Of a stretch of DNA of 64,000 nucleotides, positions 35,660-44,175 are shown in pieces (position 1 is the first letter of the stretch; the number at the start of each line of letters is the position of its first letter). The DNA is taken from positions 19,354 through 83,353 of the forward strand of contig DATHMK010000018.1 of NCBI GenBank assembly GCA_035487155.1, read 5' to 3'. Position numbers and translations under genes: made by a program. Source of the DNA: DAIDKA01 sp035487155 (lineage in GTDB: Bacteria; Pseudomonadota; Gammaproteobacteria; Steroidobacterales; Steroidobacteraceae). A model generated the notes under the pieces. The model was not told the DNA's origin and searched no databases. It saw only the letters and a program-made list of their open reading frames with translations.

Positions 35660-37239
35660 GAGCCGGCCGCCAGCACGCTGCGTGCCACCTGCTCATCACT
35701 GAACACGCGGCGGTCGGTGCCGTAGATCTGGTAGTTCTCGTGACCCTTGCCCGCGATCAGCACCAGATCGCCGGGCGCCGCACCGCGAATGGCTTCACGA
35801 ATCGCCGTGGCCCGATCATGTTCGACGTGCACGGTCTCGGTGCTGCCGATGATGCCGGCAAGAATGTCGCGCACGATGGCCGCGGGGTCCTCGGTGCGCG
35901 GATTGTCATCGGTCACGGTAATGACATCGGCGCGGCTCGCGGCGATGCGCCCCATGAGGGGGCGCTTGAGTGCATCCCGGTCCCCGCCACAGCCGAACAC
36001 CAGGTGCAAGCGGCCGCGGCAGTGGGTCCGCGCCGCCGCCAGCGCCTTGTCGAGTGCATCCGGGGTGTGGGCATAGTCGACGATGACCGTGGGCTGCGCG
36101 CCCGGCGCGGGCGCCGTGACGCGCTGCATGCGTCCGGGAGCGGCGACACAGCGCGCAAGTGCCGCGATTGCGCTGGGCAGCGGTACCTGCGCCGCCAGCA
36201 GCACCGCCAGCGTCGTCAGGACATTGTCGACATTGAAGTCACCGAGCAGCGACACGCTCAGCTGCGCCGCGCCCCAGGAGGTGGCCAGCCTCAGCTCCAG
36301 CCCCTCATTGTGGGCATTGACCTGGGTGGCGAGCACATGCGCCTGCTCGTGGGGGTCAGTGCCGCGGGCCGTCACGACCAGGCGTCCGGGAGCGCCAGGC
36401 GCCGCGGCCAGTTCCCGCCCGAAGCCGTCGTCGATGTTGATCACGCGGGCGGTCAGCGTCGGCCACGCGAACAGGCGTGCCTTGGCCTCGCCATAGGCCT
36501 GCATCGTGCCGTGATAGTCCAGATGATCCTGGGTCAGATTGGTGAATGCCGCCGCGGCAAAGCGCACGGCATCCACGCGTCCCTGGTCCAGGGCATGCGA
36601 GGAGACCTCCATCGCCACCGCCGCAGCACCCGAGGCGCGCAGGCTCGCCAGCTGCCGATGTACGCTCACCACATCAGACGTGGTGTGCGCAACTGGCTGC
36701 AGCGCACCGGTGGTGCCGTACCCCAGGGTGCCGATGTAGGCGGCGGGCCGGCCACACAGTGACAGGGCCTGCGCGATCAGCCACGCGCAGGTGGTCTTGC
36801 CATTGGTGCCCGTGACCCCCACGACGTGCATGGCCTGGGAGGGCTGGCCGAAAAAACGGTCGGCGATGAGGCCCAGGTGCGCGCGCAGATTCGGCACTGC
36901 GACCACGATCTGCTCCTCGTCCTGGCCGGCGCGCTGACGGATCCTCTGCAGCAGTCGCGCCGCCGCTTCCAGCGCCCGCGGCTCACCGTCGTGCGGGGTC
37001 TCGTAGACCACGGCGCGCGCACCGCGCTCGGAGGCCTGTGCCGCGAACTCGATGCCGTGCCGGCCGTTGCCGCGCGCCTGGCCGCGACAGGCCAGAAACA
37101 GCGCCCCGGGCGTGACCTCGCGGCTGTCCAGCGTCAGATCGCTGACCGCCACATCCGCCGGCGCCTCGACGATGCCGCTGAGCAATTGCCGCAGGTTGCG
37201 CGCCGCGCCCCCGGGCACCGTACCGCTACCGTGCATCAT
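35656..37239 (-). CDS. murE: UDP-MurNAc-L-Ala-D-Glu--meso-diaminopimelate ligase MurE
   Basis: 527 residues. P-loop GTNGKTT at 144-150, NLTQDHLDYHG, and the substrate motif DDNPR in the C-terminal domain, which selects meso-diaminopimelate rather than lysine. This shows Gram-negative-type murein. It overlaps the ftsI stop by 4 nt (ATGA). A second ATG one codon later is possible. Confidence 0.97.
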   Translation of the reverse strand: MMHGSGTVPGGAARNLRQLLSGIVEAPADVAVSDLTLDSREVTPGALFLACRGQARGNGRHGIEFAAQASERGARAVVYETPHDGEPRALEAAARLLQRIRQRAGQDEEQIVVAVPNLRAHLGLIADRFFGQPSQAMHVVGVTGTNGKTTCAWLIAQALSLCGRPAAYIGTLGYGTTGALQPVAHTTSDVVSVHRQLASLRASGAAAVAMEVSSHALDQGRVDAVRFAAAAFTNLTQDHLDYHGTMQAYGEAKARLFAWPTLTARVINIDDGFGRELAAAPGAPGRLVVTARGTDPHEQAHVLATQVNAHNEGLELRLATSWGAAQLSVSLLGDFNVDNVLTTLAVLLAAQVPLPSAIAALARCVAAPGRMQRVTAPAPGAQPTVIVDYAHTPDALDKALAAARTHCRGRLHLVFGCGGDRDALKRPLMGRIAASRADVITVTDDNPRTEDPAAIVRDILAGIIGSTETVHVEHDRATAIREAIRGAAPGDLVLIAGKGHENYQIYGTDRRVFSDEQVARSVLAAGS

Positions 37240-38996
37240 CGGCGCGCCACCGTGTGGGTGCCCGGATGCGGATGCGCCGGCAGCGGTGCGGGCGCCTCAT
37301 CGGCCGGCACCCCCGGTGTGGTATCGGGCGCCACGCCCAGCAGCCGCAGTGCCGGCCCCATGACCGCCGAGAACACCGGGGCGGCGACGTCACCGCCGCG
37401 ATGCAGGCCTGCACTCGGGGTATCGATCACGACCACGGCGGCCAGGCGCGGATCGGAGGCCGGCGCCACACCGGCGAACACCGACATGAACAGACTCTTC
37501 GAGTAGCCCCCATCCGTGGCCTTCTCCGCGGTGCCGGTCTTGCCCGCAACACGATAGCCATAGATGGCGGCCTTGGTGCCCGTGCCCTCCGCGGCGACCA
37601 CGGTTTCGAGCATCGCCACCAGCTCCCGGCAGGTATGCTCGGTGAGCACGCGTTCGCCCTCCGGCGCGGTGGTCACCGGCAGGAATGACACCGGGCGCCT
37701 GACGCCCATGGCCCCGAAGGTGGCATAGCCCTGCGCCAGCTGCAGCGGCGTCACCGACAGGCCATAGCCATGGGACATGGTGGCGATGCCGATCGGACGC
37801 CAGTGTGCGTAGTTGCTGAGCACGCCGGCTGATTCACCGGGAAAGCCGCTGGCCGTCACCTGACCCAGACCCAACTGCGAAAGCGTGGTCCAGATCAGTT
37901 CCGGCGGCAGCGATAGCGCCAGATGGATCATGCCGACATTGGAACTCTTGGCGAGGATGGTCGCGATGTCGATGCGTCCGAGCGGATGCTCGTCGGGGAA
38001 GATCGTCGCGCCGACTTTGATCTCGCCCGGCGCGGTGTCGATGATGCTGTGATCATCGTAGCGACCCGACTGGATGGCGGCGGCGACGAAGAAGGGCTTG
38101 ATGGTGGAACCGGCCTCCAGGATGTCCGTCACCGCGCGGTTGCGGTAGTCGGCCGGATCGGCCTGCTCACGGTCATTGGGATTGAAGCCCGGCTGATTGA
38201 CCATGGCCAGGATTTCCCCGGTCTTCACATCCAGCACGACCATGGTCCCGGCTTTGGCGTTCTGATCACGCACCGCGGCCTTGAGCTCACGGTAGGCGAG
38301 ATACTGCAGGCGCAGATCAATCGACAGGCGCAGATCATGGCCGGGGCTGACCTCGCGGATGCTGTCCACATTCTGGACCACCCGCTGGAAGCCATCCTGT
38401 ATGACACGCTTGGCGCCATCGGTGCCGGCCAGCCAGTGGTCGAAGGCCAGTTCCAGACCTTCCTGCCCGGCATCATCAACGTTGGTGAAGCCGAGCATCT
38501 GGCCGGTGACTTCGCCCGAGGGGTAGTAGCGGCGGTATTCGCGCTTCAGGTACACGCCGCTGATCCCCAGGTCGCGGATCTTCTCGGCCTCCACGGGCGG
38601 CAGATGCCGGGCCACGTACAGGAACTGGCGGTCCTCGTTGCTGGTGATGCGCTGGGCCAGTTCCTGCCGGTCCAGCTTCAGGGCCTTCGCCAGGCGCGGG
38701 ATCTGCTCCGGAACCGGGGCCAGCTCCTGAGGATTCACCCACACCGAGTCCACCGGGGTACTGATCGCCAGCGGTTCCCCGTTGCGGTCGGTGATCATGC
38801 CGCGGTGTGCGGTGATGGTGGCCACGCGCGAGAAGCGCTCATTGCCCTCCGAGGTGTAGAAGTCGTGGCGGTACAGCTGCAGGTGCGCCGCCTGGGCGAG
38901 CAGGCCCGCACCCGCCGCCAGCAGCAGTGCGAGTATCAGCCACGCCCGCCAGCGAAACGAGCCTGCCGTCCGGTCACGTGGATTCCTGGCTCTCAT
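37236..38996 (-). CDS. ftsI: Septal transpeptidase FtsI (PBP3)
   Basis: 586 residues. A cytoplasmic tail and one transmembrane helix (about 18-37), the PBP dimer/pedestal domain, and the transpeptidase domain with catalytic S297 (AGSTIKPF), SSN at 351-353 and KTGT at 486-489. It crosslinks septal murein and works with FtsW. The ATG overlaps the ftsL stop by 4 nt. Length agrees with E. coli PBP3 (588). Confidence 0.97.
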   Translation of the reverse strand: MRARNPRDRTAGSFRWRAWLILALLLAAGAGLLAQAAHLQLYRHDFYTSEGNERFSRVATITAHRGMITDRNGEPLAISTPVDSVWVNPQELAPVPEQIPRLAKALKLDRQELAQRITSNEDRQFLYVARHLPPVEAEKIRDLGISGVYLKREYRRYYPSGEVTGQMLGFTNVDDAGQEGLELAFDHWLAGTDGAKRVIQDGFQRVVQNVDSIREVSPGHDLRLSIDLRLQYLAYRELKAAVRDQNAKAGTMVVLDVKTGEILAMVNQPGFNPNDREQADPADYRNRAVTDILEAGSTIKPFFVAAAIQSGRYDDHSIIDTAPGEIKVGATIFPDEHPLGRIDIATILAKSSNVGMIHLALSLPPELIWTTLSQLGLGQVTASGFPGESAGVLSNYAHWRPIGIATMSHGYGLSVTPLQLAQGYATFGAMGVRRPVSFLPVTTAPEGERVLTEHTCRELVAMLETVVAAEGTGTKAAIYGYRVAGKTGTAEKATDGGYSKSLFMSVFAGVAPASDPRLAAVVVIDTPSAGLHRGGDVAAPVFSAVMGPALRLLGVAPDTTPGVPADEAPAPLPAHPHPGTHTVARR

Positions 38997-39277
38997 GGGG
39001 CGACGATCTTGATCTCCTGCGCCGGCGGCGTGGCCATGTGCAGGCGATTGGTGGCCACGTTCTCGACAAAGGCATGCTGGGACCAGGCGCTTTGTTCAAG
39101 CTGCAACTGACCCCATTCGATGTCCAGATTGTCCCGCTGCTCCGACAGCTGCTGCAGCTGCATGAACATCTCGCGGGTGCGATGCTTGCACCACACGGCC
39201 CCGGCCGCCGAGCCCAGTGCCGCCAGCCACAGCAACGGCACCACCACGGCGTAGACCAGCGTGCGCGATACCTTCAT
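38993..39277 (-). CDS. ftsL: Cell division protein FtsL
   Basis: 94 residues. One transmembrane helix (about 7-27), then a periplasmic coiled coil (about 38-75), ending in NRLHMATPP and VAP. FtsL pairs with FtsB and FtsQ. Sequence conservation is low in this family, so position between rsmH and ftsI is the main evidence, together with topology. It overlaps both neighbours by 4 nt. Confidence 0.93.
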   Translation of the reverse strand: MKVSRTLVYAVVVPLLWLAALGSAAGAVWCKHRTREMFMQLQQLSEQRDNLDIEWGQLQLEQSAWSQHAFVENVATNRLHMATPPAQEIKIVAP

Positions 39278-40212
39278 GACAGCTTCTCGGCAACCCGCAG
39301 CAGCGCGCTGCGGGCACGCGGATTGCGCGCCAGTTCGGTTGCGCCGGGGCGTAGCTTGCGTCCCACCAGTTTCATGCGCGGCTGGGCCGACGGCGGAATC
39401 ACCGGCAGATGCGCCAGGGCCGGGTCGATGCTGGAATGATGCGCCATGAACTGCTTGACGGCGCGGTCCTCCAGGGAGTGGAAGCTGATGACGGCCAGAC
39501 GCCCGGCGGGTGCCAGCACTTCGAAGGCGCCCTCGAGTCCGGCCTTGAGTTCCCCGAGCTCATCGTTGATGAACATGCGCAGCGCCTGAAAAGTGCGCGT
39601 TGCCGGGTTCTTGCCCGGTTCGCGGGTGCGTACCGCGCGGGCGACGATTTCGGCGAGCTGCGCGGTGCGGGTGAGCGGTGCGCGCGCGCGCGCCGTGACG
39701 ATGGCCTGCGCCACGCGGCGCGCAAAGCGCTCCTCGCCCAGGCTCGCGATCACCTCGCGCATCTCGTCGATGCCCGCCCTGGCGAGCCATGCAGCAACCG
39801 GCTCACCACGTGTCGGGTCCATGCGCATATCGAGCGGACCGTCGGCCCGGAAGCTGAATCCGCGCTCGGGTTCATCAAGCTGCGGGGACGATACGCCAAG
39901 GTCAAAGAGCACTCCGCCGCATGGGCGTCCCTGCGCATGCGCCGGCACGAGAGTCGCAAGGGCCGAAAACGGCGCGTGCTGGAGCGTGAGGCGCAAGTCG
40001 CCGGCGAAGCGCTGGCGGCCCGCCGCGATGGCCTGCGGATCGCGATCGAGCGCGAGCACGCGGCCTTCTCCACCCAAGGTCTCGAGAATGCGTGCCGTGT
40101 GGCCGCCGCGCCCGAACGTTGCATCGACATAGTACCCACCCGCCCTGAGAGCCAATGCCGCATGCACTTCATCGACGAGCACCGCAGCGTGCTCGTCCAT
40201 GAGTGCAGTCAC
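39274..40212 (-). CDS. rsmH: 16S rRNA (cytosine-1402-N4) methyltransferase RsmH
   Basis: 312 residues from GTG 40212, or 308 from ATG 40200. The SAM-binding YVDATFGRGGHT, the LFDLGVSSPQLDEPERGFSF motif and the FISFHSLEDR-type end (AVISFHSLEDRAVKQF) identify RsmH (MraW). It methylates N4 of C1402 in 16S rRNA; RsmI, also in this window, adds the 2'-O-methyl to the same base. The GTG overlaps the mraZ stop (GTGA), supporting the longer form, while the ATG fits family N-termini better. Confidence 0.95.
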   Translation of the reverse strand: MTALMDEHAAVLVDEVHAALALRAGGYYVDATFGRGGHTARILETLGGEGRVLALDRDPQAIAAGRQRFAGDLRLTLQHAPFSALATLVPAHAQGRPCGGVLFDLGVSSPQLDEPERGFSFRADGPLDMRMDPTRGEPVAAWLARAGIDEMREVIASLGEERFARRVAQAIVTARARAPLTRTAQLAEIVARAVRTREPGKNPATRTFQALRMFINDELGELKAGLEGAFEVLAPAGRLAVISFHSLEDRAVKQFMAHHSSIDPALAHLPVIPPSAQPRMKLVGRKLRPGATELARNPRARSALLRVAEKLS

Positions 40213-40697
40213 TTTTGTTCTGGCGGGTCACGACGCACACCCGCCGACAGCTTCACTTCATTCAATCCCGCCGCCGGCACCGCCGAGCGCAGTTCCGGTT
40301 TCATGGAGGCCAGCGCCGCCTGTTTCAGGGCGCTGGCATCCCACAATTCAAGGTGGTTTCCCTGACCCAGCAGCATGGCGTCACGCTGCAGCCCGGTGAA
40401 TTCGCGCAGTTCCCCGGGAATCAGCACGCGCCCATGGCTGTCGATGTCCAGATCGGCGGCAAAGCCGACCATCAGGCGCTGTAGCCAGCGCGTTTCAGAA
40501 TCGAGGTTGGGCAGATTCAGGAGCGAGTCCTGAAGCCGCTGCCACTCGCTCAGGGGGTAGACCAGTACGCACTGATCACGATCGATGGTGGCCACCACTT
40601 TGCGCTCGCCGGCCTGTGCCAGGGCGTCGCGCACGTCTACGGGCAGGACCATTCGCCCCTTCACATCGAGAGTGACCTTTGCTGCACCGCGGAACAC
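40209..40697 (-). CDS. mraZ: Transcriptional regulator MraZ
   Basis: 162 residues from GTG 40697; families begin M-FRG, and here (M)FRGAAKVTLDVKGRMVLP follows directly, so the longer in-frame reading is rejected. Two AbrB-like SpoVT halves are visible (about 5-50 and 80-125, the second with DIDSHGRVLIPGELREF). MraZ oligomers repress the dcw promoter by binding TGGGN repeats, and such repeats lie just upstream. E. coli MraZ is 152 residues; the extra length here is at the C-terminus. Confidence 0.95.
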   Translation of the reverse strand: MFRGAAKVTLDVKGRMVLPVDVRDALAQAGERKVVATIDRDQCVLVYPLSEWQRLQDSLLNLPNLDSETRWLQRLMVGFAADLDIDSHGRVLIPGELREFTGLQRDAMLLGQGNHLELWDASALKQAALASMKPELRSAVPAAGLNEVKLSAGVRRDPPEQK

Positions 40698-40716
40698 GAG
40701 ACCCCCGGGGCGGGAA

Positions 40717-40741
40717 GCCCACTCCCACCCACATTTCCCCA
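40717..40741 (-). promoter_or_regulatory. MraZ operator: three TGGGN repeats
   Basis: Read on the minus strand: TGGGG (40737-40741), TGGGT (40727-40731), TGGGC (40717-40721), separated by exactly 5 nt, i.e. a 10-bp period. This is the arrangement reported for E. coli MraZ binding. It lies between the predicted transcription start and the mraZ start codon. Confidence 0.88.
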
Positions 40742-40750
40742 CCTGGAGGC

Positions 40751-40780
40751 ACTATAGGAATCTGCGGTCCAATATGTCAA
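40751..40780 (-). promoter_or_regulatory. Sigma-70 promoter of the dcw cluster
   Basis: TTGACA (40775-40780) and TATAGT (40751-40756) on the minus strand, spacer 18 bp. The predicted start near 40744 is directly followed by the MraZ repeats. It could drive the 18-kb mraZ-ftsZ run; I saw no other equally good promoter in the cluster, though internal ones cannot be excluded. Confidence 0.85.
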
Positions 40781-40800
40781 TTGAATGAGCGGAAAAATTT

Positions 40801-40817
40801 GTCGTTGTCACAACGAC
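40801..40817. repeat. Perfect 17-bp dyad upstream of the dcw promoter
   Basis: GTCGTTGT-C-ACAACGAC: 8-bp arms around a single C. It ends 20 bp upstream of the -35 hexamer of the dcw promoter. The form is that of a dimeric regulator site; it is unlike the MraZ repeats. No regulator is known to me for it. Confidence 0.6.
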
Positions 40818-40851
40818 TTATGGTCAAATCGGGCCGCCCGCCCGGCGCCCT

Positions 40852-40889
40852 CGGCAGCAGTCTTCTTATCTATCAGAAGCTTGCTGCCG
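40852..40889. repeat. Interrupted hairpin between rnpB and the dcw promoter
   Basis: Outer arms CGGCAGCA and TGCTGCCG (40852-40859 and 40882-40889) and inner arms CTTCT and AGAAG. No T-run follows on either strand. Possible rnpB 3' structure or insulator. The remaining sequence from 40890 to 40940 shows nothing further. Confidence 0.45.
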
Positions 40890-40940
40890 AAAGCTTATAC
40901 AGTAGGTCACAATTGGGACCCCTGTATGGGCCCCTGGAAA

Positions 40941-41332
<392 letters not shown>

Positions 41333-41339
41333 AGCGGCC

Positions 41340-41368
41340 ACCATACGGGCTTGTCGGCCGCGCCTCAA
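41340..41368 (-). promoter_or_regulatory. Sigma-70 promoter of rnpB
   Basis: TTGAGG (41363-41368), 17-bp spacer, TATGGT (41340-41345) on the minus strand. Transcription would begin 7-8 bases downstream, at the first base of the P1 stem (41332). It lies just after the rsmI stop. Confidence 0.8.
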
Positions 41369-41373
41369 GCGCC

Positions 41374-42234
41374 TCACTCCGGGTCCTGACCGCCGCGCAG
41401 CTGCAGCGCCAGTTCGTAGGCCTCCGCGCGTCGGCCCCCGGCCAACTGCGCGGCCACCGCCGCAGCCTTGCCGGGCGGCAATTCGCGCACCAGCAGTTCC
41501 AGCGCGCGGCGCATCAGGCTCATGTCGGCGCCGGTATGCAGCGGCGGCGCACCCTGCACGACCAGTGTGATCTCGCCCCGCTGCAGATTCGGATCCTGCT
41601 GCGCAAGCTGGCGCAGTTGCTCGAGCGTGCCGCGGTACACCGACTCATGAAGCTTGGTGAGCTCGCGCGCGATGACCGCCGGGCGCTCCGCTCCCAATAT
41701 GGTTGACAAGTCAACGAGGCTCTCGGCGATGCGGTGCGGCGCCTCGAAGAACACCATGGTGCGCGCCTCGGTGGCAAGCGCGCCGAGGCGCGCGCGGCGT
41801 TCGCGGCCGGCCGCCGGCAGGAATCCCTCGAAACAGAACCGGTCCACCGGCAGCGCCGCGAGCGCCAGGGCAGCGGTGATTGCCGAAGGTCCGGGCACCA
41901 CGCTCACCGCAACGCCTTGCGCGACCGCGGCGCGCAGCAGCTCGAATCCCGGATCGCTGAGCAGCGGCGTGCCGGCATCGCTGACCAGCACCACCCGCGC
42001 ACCCTGCGCCAGCTTTGCGAGCAGCTCCGGCAGCCGCTGCGTCTCATTGTGCGCATGCAGGGACAACAGTGGCTTGGCGATGCCCAGATGCTGCAGCAGA
42101 CCCAGGGTGCGGCGCGTGTCCTCGGCTGCGATCAGGTCCGCGCCCGCCAGCGCCTCGCGCACGCGCTCGCTCAGATCTCCCATGTTTCCGATGGGAGTGG
42201 CGACGATGTCAAGCCGGCCGGGTTGATTGCCCAC
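41374..42234 (-). CDS. rsmI: 16S rRNA (cytidine-1402-2'-O) methyltransferase RsmI
   Basis: 286 residues, the same length as E. coli RsmI. It has the tetrapyrrole-methylase fold: N-terminal IVATPIGNMGDLSERVREAL, AAEDTRRTLGLLQHLGI, SDAGTPLLSDPG, VPGPSAITAAL and FEGFLP. I chose GTG 42234, the first start giving the family N-terminus; the frame is open further upstream but reads as lpoA shadow. It faces away from lpoA across a 54-bp gap, the usual divergent rsmI-lpoA pair. Confidence 0.95.
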   Translation of the reverse strand: MGNQPGRLDIVATPIGNMGDLSERVREALAGADLIAAEDTRRTLGLLQHLGIAKPLLSLHAHNETQRLPELLAKLAQGARVVLVSDAGTPLLSDPGFELLRAAVAQGVAVSVVPGPSAITAALALAALPVDRFCFEGFLPAAGRERRARLGALATEARTMVFFEAPHRIAESLVDLSTILGAERPAVIARELTKLHESVYRGTLEQLRQLAQQDPNLQRGEITLVVQGAPPLHTGADMSLMRRALELLVRELPPGKAAAVAAQLAGGRRAEAYELALQLRGGQDPE

Positions 42235-42288
42235 TATAATCCCCTGTATTGCCCCATCCTGCCGTCGAAAGGCAACGCACAGCAACCC

Positions 42289-43563
42289 ATGCCCGAATTC
42301 CGACGCTCCCTGCATCTGCACATCGCAACTCTGGCGGCGCTGCTGGGCCTGCAATTGGCCAGCTGCGCTGATGTCCAATCCGAGCCGGACCAGTCCCCGC
42401 CGGGCGTTCTGACGCCCAGCCCCGGCAACCGTCAGAGCGCACCGGCCGCGCCGCCTGGATCGGGCCCGCGCCAGGGTGCGCCGCAGATGCCCCTGACCGG
42501 CGGTCCGCAGATCGCGTTGCTGCTGCCGCTTTCCGGGCGCCAGGGCGCGGCGGCGCTGCAGGTCCGCGATGGTTTCCTGACCGCCTACTATTCGCTGCCG
42601 GCCACGCAGCGCCCGGACCTGCGCGTCTATGACACCGGCCAGATGAGCATTGCCGCGGCGCTCAATCAGGCGACCACGGATGGCGCGGGTTTCATCGTCG
42701 GGCCGCTGACCCGCGAGGAAGCCGCAGCCGCCGCGCTCTACAGCGGCCCGCGGCCGCCCATGTTGATTCTCAACGCCCTCAACGGCCCGGCGCCGGCCGG
42801 CAATGCGCTGTACCAGTTCGCGCTCTCACCCGAGGAGGAGGCGCGGCAGGTCGCCCGCCGGGTGGTGGCCGACGGCAACCGCGCCGGGGTTGCGCTGGTG
42901 CCCGATGGTGAATGGGGACGGCGGGTGCTGGCGGCGTTTGCCCAGGAATTGAACGCCGCGGGCGGCCAGCTGCTGGATAGCGCCACCTACGATGCCGACA
43001 GCACCGACTATGCCGCGGCCATCAGCCAGGTACTGCGCACCAATGAGAGCGAGGCGCGCGCCAAGCGCCTGGAGTCGGTGCTGGGCACCCGCCTCACCAC
43101 GCAGTGGCGGCGCCGGGGCGATGTGACCTTCATCTTCTCTCCCGGGCAGGCACAGGCCGAACGGCTGCTGCGCCCGCAGCTTAAGTTCTATTTTGCCGGG
43201 GACGTACCCACCTACGCCACGGCCGATGCCTTTGAACCGAACTCCAGTTCCAACCAGGATCTGGATGGACTGTTTTTTCCCGATGCGCCCTGGCTGCTGG
43301 GCGGCGCGCTCGTCGACAGCGTTCGCGATGCCACCAATGCGGCCTGGCCTACCGGCAGTCCACGGCGCAGTATCCTCTTCGCCTTTGGCTTCGATGCCGA
43401 GCGCATGGCAACCGCGCTGCGCTCGATTCCCCCGCAAAGCAGCGCCACCAGTCTCGCCGTGGATGGGCTTACCGGACACCTCAGCGTCGCCGCCGACGGC
43501 CATGTGCTGCGGGACCTGATGTGGGCGCAGATACGCAATGGTGAGCCGCGGCTGCTGAACTGA
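42289..43563 (+). CDS. lpoA: LpoA/LppC-like outer membrane lipoprotein, PBP1A activator
   Basis: 424 residues. A lipoprotein signal peptide ends in the lipobox LASC (lipidated Cys26), followed by a Pro/Ser/Gln-rich linker (about 27-70) and a periplasmic-binding-protein-like domain beginning IALLLPLSGRQGAAALQVRDGF. It corresponds to the C-terminal domain of E. coli LpoA; the N-terminal TPR-like domain (E. coli LpoA is 678 residues) is absent, as in many non-enteric species. It would stimulate PBP1A from the outer membrane. The divergent rsmI supports the name. Confidence 0.85.
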   Translation: MPEFRRSLHLHIATLAALLGLQLASCADVQSEPDQSPPGVLTPSPGNRQSAPAAPPGSGPRQGAPQMPLTGGPQIALLLPLSGRQGAAALQVRDGFLTAYYSLPATQRPDLRVYDTGQMSIAAALNQATTDGAGFIVGPLTREEAAAAALYSGPRPPMLILNALNGPAPAGNALYQFALSPEEEARQVARRVVADGNRAGVALVPDGEWGRRVLAAFAQELNAAGGQLLDSATYDADSTDYAAAISQVLRTNESEARAKRLESVLGTRLTTQWRRRGDVTFIFSPGQAQAERLLRPQLKFYFAGDVPTYATADAFEPNSSSNQDLDGLFFPDAPWLLGGALVDSVRDATNAAWPTGSPRRSILFAFGFDAERMATALRSIPPQSSATSLAVDGLTGHLSVAADGHVLRDLMWAQIRNGEPRLLN

Positions 43564-43588
43564 ATCTCCACAACCCAAGCCCAGGTGC

Positions 43589-43717
43589 TTGGCGCGCGGG
43601 CCCGGCCGCCTCGAGCAACGACGCATCATCCGCGCGGGCGAGCCAGCTGCGCAGACAGGTCGCGACTATGCGGCGCTGCCGGTGCGATTCGACGTGCTGA
43701 TCGTCGGGGATCTTAAG
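43589..43717 (+). pseudogene. Probable remnant of yraN (UPF0102), C-terminal part only
   Basis: In-frame residues RLEQRRIIRAGE and ALPVRFDVLIVGD, about 20 apart, resemble the conserved C-terminal half of YraN proteins (KRRKLVLAA...LPCRFDVV). The N-terminal nuclease-like half, with its GGEIDL motif and an ATG, is missing; the frame runs directly after the lpoA stop. In many gammaproteobacteria the order is rsmI, lpoA, yraN, so this fits a deletion. The match is by eye over about 40 residues and could be chance. The rest of the 204-bp gap to sspB shows nothing else. Confidence 0.4.
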
Positions 43718-43767
43718 ACCCGGGCCCCCGCGGCTGAACCGGCTGCGGCCCGCCTGCGCGGCTTGAG

Positions 43768-44175
43768 CTACTTGACGACTTTGAGCTGCGGGCGCGGTCG
43801 GCCCTCTTCGGTGGCCGGTGGCTTCGGCGGTGAAGGCGGCTGCGGCCCCAGGTCAGCCTCGGAGAACACCATGCCCTCCCCGGTCTCGCGTGCATAGATG
43901 CCGAGGATGGCGCCGATGGGCGCCTTGACATGGTGAACCGTGCCGGCGAAGCGCGTATCCAGTTCCAGCCATTCGTTGCCGATGGTCAGCCGCTCGGTCG
44001 CATCGTAGCTGATGTTGAGAACGATCTTGCCGTCCTTCACGAAGGCGCGCGGCACTTCCACGGCATGCCGATCGACATCGATGATGACGTGAGGCGTCTG
44101 GGCGCCGTCGGTCATCCATTGATGCATGGCGCGCAGCAGGTACGGCCGCTTGGCAGGCAGGGACGTGTCGCTCAC
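43768..44175 (-). CDS. sspB: ClpXP adaptor SspB
   Basis: 135 residues. The N-terminal dimer/SsrA-tag-binding domain (RPYLLRAMHQWMTDGAQTPHVIIDV through IGAILGIYARETGEGMVF) is followed by a Pro/Glu-rich linker and the short basic tail RPRPQLKVVK, which docks on ClpX. It delivers ssrA-tagged proteins to ClpXP. The start is GTG 44175, overlapping the sspA stop by 4 nt. Confidence 0.95.
   Translation of the reverse strand: MSDTSLPAKRPYLLRAMHQWMTDGAQTPHVIIDVDRHAVEVPRAFVKDGKIVLNISYDATERLTIGNEWLELDTRFAGTVHHVKAPIGAILGIYARETGEGMVFSEADLGPQPPSPPKPPATEEGRPRPQLKVVK

Noticed and set aside
42235..42240. TATAAT before lpoA as its promoter
   Set aside because: No -35-like hexamer lies 16-18 bp upstream on the plus strand, and it overlaps the rsmI start, so not called as a feature.
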